Below are positions 53,942 to 64,000 of a stretch of DNA of 64,000 nucleotides, one piece after another. The notes beneath the pieces were generated by a model. The model did not search any database. It saw nothing but the letters and a program-made list of their open reading frames with translations, and was not told where the DNA came from. Each line of letters starts with the position of its first letter. The stretch's first letter is position 1. The position numbers and the translations under genes are program-made. Source of the DNA: Syngnathus acus (Eukaryota; Chordata; Actinopteri; Syngnathiformes; Syngnathidae); assembly GCF_901709675.1 (NCBI RefSeq), contig NC_051101.1, positions 5,662,501-5,726,500 on the forward strand, written 5' to 3'.

Positions 53942-56664
53942 CAAGCAACAAAACAAGCACAAACAGTTGAATTTTAAATCAATCAACCACTGTCTCAGTT
54001 TCTGGTGAAGATTTGATCTTGGCTCAAATTTCCAGCAAGTGTTTACCATCTCACGGGAACGAAGAATCCGCAGCCAGCAGGGATTTTACCGATACAGTTT
54101 ATTACAAGGCACGTGAAAATGTGAGCGCTGTAAAAGATAAGACTGCACACAACACTTTCAATTATTTCTCACAGCATTCACGAAAATAGAAGCACAGTAG
54201 GGAGTACAGTAAGACAAACCTATAAAAAGGCACAGAGTGAAGAGTAGTCCCAGGCTGGTAAAGACTGAGCATACAATGTCTTGCTGCTGGGAGGAGAGAG
54301 AAGTCAACACGGATGCTGTAATGGAGCAAAAAATCAGGTCTAATCTATGTTTAGAATCAGAATTGACAAGTGTGAAAAAAGTTGTAACATTCTTGGGAAG
54401 TACAAATGTATGTGATGACAAATTCACCTAAGCCCAAAATTAATGCTGTGACTGTTGGTAAAGTAAGTTTCTATTTGCTTATTTAGTAGATCTTCAGGTT
54501 GGAATAATCAAGTTGTTTTATTAAGAAAGATAGTTTCCATATTCATTGTGTTTTACATTCTTAAAATTATTCTCACAGCCCCTCCCAAATCCATTCAAAT
54601 CAGAATAAATATAGAGAATTATGCCAATATTCACATAGGCTATAAAGACATTTGTTCAAAGTCAACCATCTCTTATTTTAGTATTTTTGAGCTCATCTAT
54701 ACACATTCAACAAATAAAAATTCAGTTTGTGTGACCACAGTTAGTATGAATAATTTTGATCTCAACCATGAAATATTGAATTTGATGAATGAACACATAA
54801 ACAGTGTCCAACCAAGGCCTTGAGGTGATGAATTGCTAATGTCTGCATCTGCAAGGCTGAGAGTCAAACAAGCTGTTTGACTTTGACCTTGGTGTCAAAC
54901 ATTTTATGGCACTGACCTGACATCTGTACCTGACATATAGGAAGCTTCTGGATATGCAGCCAAAAATTACAGTCAGGCTCCATCTGTAACTGTGATCTAG
55001 TCAAATAAGGATTATCGCTATATCAAACTGAAGTCACACTTATCGACATTACGCTTTCTGTCTGTGGTTTTGCTTATGTTACAGATATCTTGAATAAATA
55101 TAGCATTTAACATAATGTTGAATAATTCATTTACATTTTAAATGGTTAATAAGCTTGCCCTCTTGTTAATAGCACAGTCACTAAATCACTGCATCATTTA
55201 AAAGAGCACAGTGTAATGATTGTATTGTTGCACACATGAATTAAAATTCAATTCACAAAAGTAAGCCTGAGAAAAGATAAACCACAATGATCCTTTTCAT
55301 ATGAAATGCTTCACATTGACAGATTGGCCGCTCATTCAAGCAATGCAATCTTTTCTGCCCTCTAGCTCGTCAACACAAACAGATGACAGCCATTTTTTTC
55401 CTGGAGCGGATCTTTCTCTTCTACTTTAGATGGGAAGCCTTTGGTGAAAGTGAAAGGAAGAGGGAGGCTCACAGAGAGAAAAAGACATGTTTATTTCGCT
55501 TGTCTCTAAGGGACAAAGCCCCCCCCCCCTCATTTTCAACCCTAATAGATCAAACAAAGGACATCATTTGTAGGCCAAGTATTTTTCGGAGCTTCCTTCT
55601 CCTCAGCTATGCAGTTCCCTAGTCGGACAGAGCCCAAGGAAACGTGCAAAACCCAAGCTACGTGTGTTTATGTGTGTGGTCGAGAGATTGCACGGTCTGT
55701 TTGTTGTGTCACCTAACATCGATTTGTCCTTTTTTCAATTTATTCCTCCTCTTTGCTTCTACAATCTATTCGAATCTACCACTTGGGTGAGAATTGGGGG
55801 TAAAGATGTTGTCAGGGCTACAGGACTGCACACTCCTGCAAACACATGCTGCTGCACATTCAAACACAGTGCGGAAAAATAGTAAAATAGATCGACAATA
55901 ATATTCCAACTGAATATCCTAGTTCTTGTTTTTCAAACAGGGATATTTAATTGTCTTCAAACCTGGTTGGAGTGTTGTATGCGGATAGGATCAGAATAAC
56001 AATATCTCAGTCCTGATTCACCTGTCTGATCCCTATCTCAGTGGCTATGATTCTGACATTTTCGGATGTTATTACTCCGAGACAAGGATTTGTATCTGAA
56101 AGCCTTGACAGTGAGCGTGGCATTGAAAGGAATTGCTGCATGTGCACAAATTCTATCCTTGTACCCTGACAATGCAAGCCATTCCCTCAGTGTCACCCGT
56201 CACATCCCAACATGTGAAGTTGATCAATGCAGATATGTTCAGGGGAAACTGGAATCCGTAGAAAATTAGGACACTATTGGAATAGTAAAATACAGCTTTT
56301 GTCTGTTGCGCGCCTCTCTACAGCACTGTCTCGTGACTGGATGAAACGGTGACATCAGCAACCAGCTCATTCCTGTCTGCCATATGTGGTGAGCCCCTTC
56401 GGTCACTTCTACAGGGGCTCAGTCACAGCACTGCCCAAGAAGGCAAGCACATGTACAAGATGTGATGTGAAGAAAATAATTACATTTTGTTCAGTAATCT
56501 GGTTTGCTTCCTATGACTGAAATCATTATATGTGTGGCTGTCTATTCTGGCCTGCACATCACATATAATTTTGAAAAATTCTGTGATAAAACAAACATAA
56601 AGACAATAAAGGGGAAATATTACAATGCATAGAATGAATGTGGAAATGCAAAGTGAAAATTATT

Positions 56665-56671
<7 letters not shown>

Positions 56672-56722
<51 letters not shown>
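56672..56722. repeat. (TA)n microsatellite
   Basis: About 25 uninterrupted TA units after a short TG run. It is self-complementary and able to extrude a cruciform. Confidence 0.95.
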
Positions 56723-56725
<3 letters not shown>

Positions 56726-57281
56726 CTGTGAGCACCTCAAGACGAATGTATTTGTTCAAGAGACTGCCCTTAAGGCAAATGTGTTTGTTCAAGAGACTGC
56801 CTGGTACATATGCAGAGACACATGCACACATACAACTATTTTCAACTAAGTGTTTTTCCTAGGTACTCTGTATGTGTCCACGCTTGTTTTTGTCCTCCTT
56901 TAATTGCATCTTTTAGCATGGAAGAAGCACAGACTACAACAAGGCAGTGAGGGCTGCAACTAATGGAGAGGCTATAATTGTGAATAGAGGCATTCATCGA
57001 GGGACATCATCCAGGAATTGCACCACACAATACCCAGCGCCAAGCTGCTCAGATCACCAACGAGTCAGCAAACACGTACACACAAACCGGGAAGGATCGT
57101 AATCACACCTCTAGAACAGAAGGAGGCGAGGAAGAGAGGAGCTGCAGGGGAGGAGAGCAAGTGGAGAAAAGAAATTAGACAAGGAGAGAGGAGGGAGGGG
57201 AGCAGGAGATAAGATAGTGAAATTGATGTTTCCTACCATTTGATTTGGGTCATAGAGCCCAGGAGGCAGATCAGACAGACG

Positions 57282-57308
57282 CACGCACACACACACACAC
57301 ACACGCAC
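57282..57308. repeat. (CA)n microsatellite
   Basis: About 11 CA units with one or two CG interruptions. Confidence 0.85.
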
Positions 57309-59999
57309 AACACAGATTTTGCCATCAGCATAGGCATGGCGACACATAAATACATATAGGATGCAAGAACAATGAAAGCCTTCAAATACAAATTTTGAAA
57401 GATGGACACGGACAAAGACATGCCTCACATTCTGTCAGGTAACTCTCCCACAGTCTCTATACTATCCCCCAGTCAAACAAACCATTAGGCCAAACACAGA
57501 AGAAGCAAGCTAAAAGAGATACAACAAAGCCTTACGTGGCAGCATGAAAAAAAAAAAACTCCCAAGCACCTGTCAGAGAGACATCAGGAAGAACTCAATT
57601 AAACACACCATCACTGCTCAATTACTGCCAGATGATCACAGCAATTTATGTTCCTTTGCCACACAACCACCAAACAAACACACACGGGGGTCAAGCATAT
57701 AATACAGAAGCTGAAATAGTATACACAACTAACACTATAGCTTCATTCTTTTTGGTTTGGTATGGTGGGAAAACTGCTGTTATCAAGTGATGCATCAGTC
57801 GGGAGGTAACGCACCAACAGATACCAATTTATTACTACTTCAATGCCTTATATGAAAGCAAAACTGTGCACAATAAAACAGACCACTACAATAAAGTGGA
57901 GATTGAGCAGTATAATATTGCAGCATCAAGAGCTCAGCTGCAGTTGGACACCTACTAACATTAGCACGAGTTTTAGTTATTTCTAGCTGTGTTTACAAAA
58001 ATGTAATAAGGATTTGCTTTTTCAATGAGCTGTGACCAGAAGTCATTAATATTGTGCGGGCTTGGCATCAGTGATGTAGACGCTTACTGTAGGTAATTAG
58101 TAACATTTCCTATGAACGACTAAGCAAATACATAATTTTCCAAATCAAATAACCAGACTGCACAAAAGCAATGGTAAAAAATGCCTCTTGTTAAAATATA
58201 TTCGGAAGATGACGCCATGTCACGGCTGCCTGTCAGCTGTTAGTTGCATGTTTACTTTCTGTTTACTGCTTCTTGCGTCATTTCTTATAAACCGAGGAAG
58301 CCCTGTACCTTCTTTGGCTAATGGAAAAGCCATCAATTGCGAGCACACATGCAGGTTCGCTGCAGAGTTGGTATATGATGTAGTGGAAAAGTGGCATAAT
58401 TGTAGAGGCAGAGGTTCTTCAAATAAAATGCTTTTAGAAAAAAAAATGCATCTAGTATGCTTACTGTTGAAGATATTCAAAAACACATGCATCGGGTGAA
58501 AAGTGCTAACAACTTTCTCATCTCGCTATCACCATGTAAGCAAATATGTGTAACTTCCCAAAATGTGTTGTGTATGGATACCAGATTGACTAACAGCTTG
58601 ATCTTGGGTCAGATCCAGCAGCACAGAGAGGGGATACATGGATGGATGGAGAGAAAGGAGGGGTTGAGGGGGCACCATTGATTTCTTTCTAAACAGAGAG
58701 ATCAGCATCATGACAAAAGGAGAAAAAGAAACAGCACACACACAAACGCACACACAAACAATTTTGAGCATTTTCCCGAGTTATTCTCCTATGGCAAGGT
58801 TAAGTCGAATTTAGACTTAAGGGGTGAAAAGGTTACCAAATAAATGACGCGCCAATTCTTGACTTTCCCATTCTATTCTAAACTCCCTGATAACACAGGA
58901 CCTCAATGACCGGTGAGAGTCCATGTTGACAAAGATCAGCAGGAAAGTCAGCTTACATGTCTCTCTCCCAGCATGCCTCAGTGATTTTTAACAGGCCTAA
59001 TCCCCTTGACAGCAACAGGGATGAAGGTGGTGTGGCTTTAGTCTCAGTCTAGCTAATAAGGTGTTTTTGGAGGTCACGGGCATCGAGGGAGCTGACTCGC
59101 GTGGAGGAGGAGGGGTTGGGGCTTTCAAGGGGGCCTGGGGTCAGAATGTAATTACACTTCAGAGTCCCACTGGTCTGACTGACCACTGTTTACACTGGTC
59201 GAGTTACCGGTAACCGAGTTTGATTGCATAGGTGTTGTGGGGAAGATTAGTCGGGTAAAATGAGTCAGTGAATAGAATACACGATTCGGAAAAGTTGCTG
59301 TAGTTGTGTTGTTTTGTTTATCATCCAGACTTGATTTGTCCAGCCTCTGCAGTTCTATACTCACCTCTGCTTGCAAGTGTTCAGAGTGATGCGAGCAGCA
59401 ACATGTGCACGGTCCTGTGTGGGTGGGAAGTGTTGCAGAGTGCACAGTGTTACACTTCGCGAGGCTACAACTGCCTCCTCTTCATTTGGTCACGAGGCGT
59501 TCTTTGCTGATCATTTACGGTCATTTGGAGAAACAGACAATACAAAGTAATGTTTGTGAGGAGAAAATCTGTAATGCTGTACTTTGGTTTTCTTGCATTG
59601 CCTGGCACAAAAAAATCACCCAAATGCACAAAAAAAGCATGTAGGGAATGTAGTGGAAGAAAATAAGGATTTGGTCCTGTTGGTCAGACCTTTTCACATC
59701 AAATAAGTCAAGCCATATATTTATGAATCCTATTTTGTGTATCCACAATCAATCAAGTACTACTGGGAAATAAGCGATCAATCCCAACCTCATACAAATT
59801 GATTGATCAGAAGATCTGTACCGAACATGGGTCTGGCTGAAACAATTTGGATGTTGATGAATGCTTGGCAAAATGAAAGCACATTTATATCCATAAATAT
59901 TTTGTGTAATTTTGTAAAATGTCACCAACCTACGTAATTGTTTATTATTTCAGAAATGTTGAAATTAAAAAAGGCAGCCGTGGTTGAGTTAAGTAATTT

Positions 60000-60125
60000 G
60001 CCTGTCATAGTGGAGGCCTGCCATGGTGCCTTTGAGCAAACCACTAAAATCTCAACTCTGTATGTACTATGACTCCGCAGTGCTTGCAGTGCTCACGAGT
60101 GCGGTGGCCTAAATGCAATGAATAT
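60000..60125. repeat. SINE-like degenerate fragment
   Basis: GCCATGGTGCCTTTGAGCAA followed by a degenerate CA-rich phrase resembles a common fish SINE/LINE tail. Assignment is tentative. Confidence 0.35.
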
Positions 60126-61204
60126 ATTTCATGAATATGCATGGCAAAAAGACAAGAACAAATCTTGTCTGACCAGCAAAAATACAGAGTATATTAGAAT
60201 CAGAATGAATGTGACGGCAGTCATCTAAAATGTATTATTGGTTTCTTCTCATACATATAGTGTAAAATTCCTCGCTTCTACAGATGGGCTGTACTTGTCG
60301 AGTCACGGTGGCGACTGCCACGCAAAATGTGATTTTTGTACTAAAAGATTCACATTAACTTGGCTGAACCTTGGAATGCATTTCCTGCACAGAATGAGAA
60401 GTGTGTAATTTTGTTCCTGATCACTCGTAGTAGAGCAGTTTTTCACAAGATATCTATTCACAGCCAGCATAGACAGCAAGAACTATTTAGGAAACCCATC
60501 ATTCGTTCATTTGCTCAGGGGCATGTGAGCAGTGCTGTAAGACCGAGTTGAAGAAAAAAAAAAACCCAACTAAACTGTGTGCAATTTTACTGTCGCCTAG
60601 ATATCTACTTCTAATACTATATCATGTTACGATGATGATTACTATTGCCTTCTGATCCAGACTTTTAGTAAATAGTGTTATTACTTTGATGAATCTGAGC
60701 CATTGTTCATTATATGAGAAAAAAAACCCACATTATATGAAATCAAGCATTTTAGGTATAGAGGAATCTAAATCCTGAGCTCATATCGCTACGGTGTGAC
60801 AATACACACGATCTCCCTTCCTGCATGCTAAGAGTGGATTCCAAGTGTGTGAGTGCTCTGAGCTGACCGAGGCTAGGCACGGCAGCACCCCGGTTGAGCC
60901 TTCATTGATTTGTTGTTGGTAAACAAACAGCTGGATGTTATGGTTGAATCAATATGCCTTGCCTTCCGCCCAGCATGCCTTCTTACCAGACTGACATGCT
61001 CCTACTTCAAGTTGTGATCTGCATCAAAACATTGTAAATTGAATATTTTGTTATTGTTTTACCATAAGTAATTGCAGTCAAATTAATCTCGCTCTCTTGA
61101 CACCTGGATCTATGGAACACATAATACCATTTTGCAAATTGAATGCAGCAGTAAAATATGACATGAGGCTTATATGTATGACATACACATAGACCTGCAG
61201 CATA

Positions 61205-61370
61205 AAAGCGTATTTAATGATTCATCTTTCTGCCACATTACAAGAAATGAAGGCTGTAAGCCTAAAAAGCGAGAGTGCTGTGGATGGATGAGATTAACAA
61301 TTAATCACATGCAATTTATGTAATGTTCAATTATGCTGATTTGCATGGTTTTGCCGTGTAGGAGGGACTC
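61205..61370. promoter_or_regulatory. Candidate conserved element with a perfect POU octamer
   Basis: High-complexity sequence containing ATTTGCAT (61339-61346), the reverse complement of the octamer ATGCAAAT bound by POU proteins. TAAT-rich words (GATTAACAATTAATCACATG) and a TTATGCTGATTTGCAT composite are adjacent. Function is inferred. Confidence 0.33.
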
Positions 61371-62825
61371 TAGAGCACATAGAGCGAACTCTGAAGGCTT
61401 GAGGAGAACATGTGAATCCACATTGGTATTCTGAGTAGAATGGCCGAGTCCAGCATGCTGTTTGATTTCAGAAAATTCTGAATTTCATATGAGAATAAAT
61501 AATGTCTGCAATATTGTAAGCAATGAAATCCAGAGGTTTGTTCTAAAGGGAAGAGAAGAATGACCCTTGAATTGAGTCAGCGTTTGAGCATGAAACTGGA
61601 TCTTATTTCCAGAGAACTAGTTGTATACATCTGCCATTGATTGACAAAACCTTCAAAAAGGCAGGAGCCTGGCAGAAAATCATTCATGAATCAAGCAGAT
61701 TTCAAACAACTCTGACTGAACTCATCAGAAGCGTCCTAGTGGTATTATAAAATGAGCAAACCATAATATAAAGGCAGAAGAAATTAAACTGACTTTTGGA
61801 CAAAAGAGAGACAAAGACAGGAGAGGATTAGCAACGGAAGGATTTCAAAAGCAGAGGGAGAAAATACAGAGGGAAAAAGATAAGTGAGGGGATTAGTGAT
61901 GAGCCAGAGATGTCAGGATATCGAAATGGGTGAGCATCGAATGAGAGAAAGAAGGAGAGAGGCAGAGTTCTGATACAAAATGAAGCAGGCCATGGTAATC
62001 GGAAGTGATCTCTCTTGTGAGAAAACACTGCCTTATAATTCTCAACAAATACAGGTTGGCACCGGAAGAAGCAATGATGGCCGGTGGATTTTGGGAAGGA
62101 GGCAGTGGTAAATGGGAATGAGGGTGGAGTCTTGCTGTGGCTACATATGTAAAACAGCGGGGAAGCAGCAGTGTGTCTTTGGCCCAACCTGAGCTCCCCT
62201 CTGCTCCCTCCAGCACATCAATCATACAAAACAGGGCCATCACAGCCACATTGCACGCTGGGAGACACACACGTGCCACTGTGCGCACGCACACACACAC
62301 ACGTCACAATTTTTATGCCTTCCAGTGCATGTCAAACAGTGTGCCCTCACTCAGTACCATCTGTGACGGGTGCCAACGCACAGTGGGTGATATTTACTGG
62401 GAGACCCTCACCAACAAAAGAGAGGCAGAAAATACACAAAGGGACCCTCGGATCACTTGATCTCCCAAAACTCATTAAGAATGCATATATATGTAAATAT
62501 ATGCACCTCTGCGAATGCACCTTGGGCCGAAATGTTAGTGTGTGCGCTTGTGGGTGAAAGTACACAGCTGGAAGAGTGTGTGTGTTTCCACTGAACAAGT
62601 GATGATGCTTTGACAGTGTTTGGACCAAACCGTGATGCAGTGTGTGCTTGCTATGCTGTGAGGTGAAAATTTGGACATATTTTTGCAGTGTTATTATTCT
62701 CCCCCTATGTAATAGGAAATGCTTAAGAAAAAAATACAGAAAAGCTAGGAAATTCTAATTGAGCATTTTCTCACCAAAGAGGCAAATATAATGTAAGTAC
62801 TGCATGACTTATGCACTTAACATAT

Positions 62826-62826
<1 letters not shown>

Positions 62827-62857
<31 letters not shown>
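62827..62857. repeat. (GT)n microsatellite
   Basis: About 15 uninterrupted GT units. Confidence 0.9.
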
Positions 62858-62858
<1 letters not shown>

Positions 62859-63342
62859 AGACAAACATATTGATGTTTGAGTGAAAAATAAGACAATGTC
62901 CATAAAAAAATTAAATGTTTAAATTAAATTAAATAATTATCAATGAAGTTCTGTTTTTTGGAAAATCAATACATATGAGTTAGGCGCCACTCAGGATATG
63001 CCCAAAATGTCTGAAACCATTGCTCTCGATAGCCAAGTTTGATCATCTGCTCAGTTGCAGAGTCAGTGTTGGAAAAGGTAGAGCAGAGGAGAGTTACTGA
63101 GTCACTGTGTATTTCCAGCCTTGTGGTCCTGTCTCCTTCACAAGTGTGGAAGGTCAGGAGAGCCTCAAAAGGGCCCACAGTAATTCTGTTCTCACTTCAG
63201 CTCCACTTTTCGTTCAGCAGCACCACATCTCTCTTTAACAAACGTCTTCATGACAAATCAATATAAACTCTCCACAGACCCCCCTCTGAAGCTCTCTGTG
63301 CTGCCCTTGAGCTTTCAAACATGAATCGAAAAGATAGCTCAG

Positions 63343-63461
63343 TTAAAGGCGAAGTCAAGTCAAAACCTGTCTTTCCAATATGTTTTATGCGACCCCACTA
63401 GTCTAAACACTAGACTCTGATTAATATTACATTTTTGGAATATGAATTAAGCAGCAAAACC
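63343..63461 (+). mobile_element. Second copy of the FAXC-intron MITE family (truncated)
   Basis: TTAAAGGCGAAGTCAAGTCA, CAATATGTTTTATGCGACCC, CTAGTCTAAACACTAGACTC and GGAATATGAATTAAGCAGCA align with the minus strand of 5805-5929. The palindromic part is missing. Confidence 0.6.
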
Positions 63462-63786
63462 AGTATACATTCAGTACTGCAGCAAGGTAGTTTCTTTTGT
63501 TTTCAGGACATTACAAATTGTTGTATTGGCTATGCTCAATGTTTGTACAAGAGCTCTGATTAATTTCTTCCTCATCTCTCAGCTTCAAAATGGTTTACTT
63601 TTCTCCCATAGGCAGCTCTCTCATTTTATGTTTGCTGAACAGCAAGTACAGCTGTCACAAGTGAAACCCAAAGCCCAAAACAAGCACTATCTATTTTATT
63701 TTAATCAATTTAAAAACCAGAGTAACGAGAAAATCTCAACTCGTCATTTGTGCTGACTTTATCGATTGAGTGCTGGATCAGATTGA

Positions 63787-63880
63787 ATCTTTATTTATTT
63801 ATGTATTTATTTAGTTGTTTATTTATTTATTGAGTTAGTTAATAATTTATTGATTGAGTTATTTATTGATTTACATAGAA
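63787..63880. repeat. TTTA/TTGA-rich low-complexity tract
   Basis: Imperfect TTTA repeats with GAGT interruptions. Confidence 0.8.
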
Positions 63881-64000
63881 ACATATCGTGTTGGTAGACC
63901 AAGTAACGAAATTCTATTGTGATTATTTAAAAGTCTAAATGAATTACAGATGTTGCAAAAGCTATGAAATGTTTTCAAACTATTGCCTCTGCACATAAAT

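Larger units (their letters stand above)
53489..64000. other. Gene desert, right end of window
   Basis: No coding gene recognised on either strand. It contains microsatellites, a MITE copy at 63343-63461, SINE-like fragments (about 60000-60125, with GCCATGGTGCCTTTGAGCAA) and AG-rich stretches (about 57115-57210 and 61800-61960). A few possible regulatory stretches include 58880-59080 and 61205-61370. Confidence 0.5.

Overview
The window looks like a teleost (ray-finned fish) genome. It has vertebrate multi-exon genes with GT-AG introns, fish-type interspersed repeats, many microsatellites, and a POU3F2 protein without the long Gly and Gln runs of the mammalian protein. I recognise three genes: FAXC (+), FBXL4 (+) and POU3F2 (-). 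Their order and relative orientation are those of human 6q16 read in reverse, so this is a conserved syntenic block. A fourth gene on the + strand, which I cannot name, lies between FAXC and FBXL4.

Layout. 1-2.3 kb is upstream intergenic sequence. 2.6-12.1 kb is FAXC, with six coding exons and a long 3' UTR. 12.1-20.7 kb is intergenic, with microsatellites and possible conserved non-coding elements. 20.9-22.8 kb is the unrecognised six-exon gene (353 aa), with an RFX-type X-box about 130 bp before its ATG. 23.57-30.84 kb is FBXL4: a ZNF143-like plus ETS promoter, then eight coding exons (610 aa). A degenerate DNA transposon with terminal inverted repeats (31.4-32.6 kb) follows at once and contains the only canonical poly(A) signal I found downstream of FBXL4. 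32.6-39.6 kb is a gene desert. 39.67-40.82 kb is the intronless POU3F2 gene on the minus strand with a GC-rich promoter. 41-64 kb is a second gene desert.

The most unusual structure is a 4.3-kb composite at 49162-53488. Its ends are inverted repeats that match over 134 of 134 nt. Inside, in order, are an array of 235-bp units each carrying a 36-nt-arm hairpin, a degenerate telomere-like (CCCTAA)n tract, five head-to-tail copies of a tRNA(Gln)-like sequence with a period of about 190 bp, a hAT-like fragment, and copies of the 235-bp unit in reverse orientation. A promoter-like module (CRE, CCAAT, GC-rich box) is present at both ends in the same orientation.

How the genes relate. POU3F2 is a developmental neural transcription factor, and the flanking deserts have the texture expected of its distal enhancers. 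FAXC, FBXL4 and the unnamed gene may be bystanders held in place by that regulation. FBXL4 has a housekeeping-type promoter that fits its mitochondrial role. Gene calls rest on reading the translations and recalling family sequences; no database search was possible.
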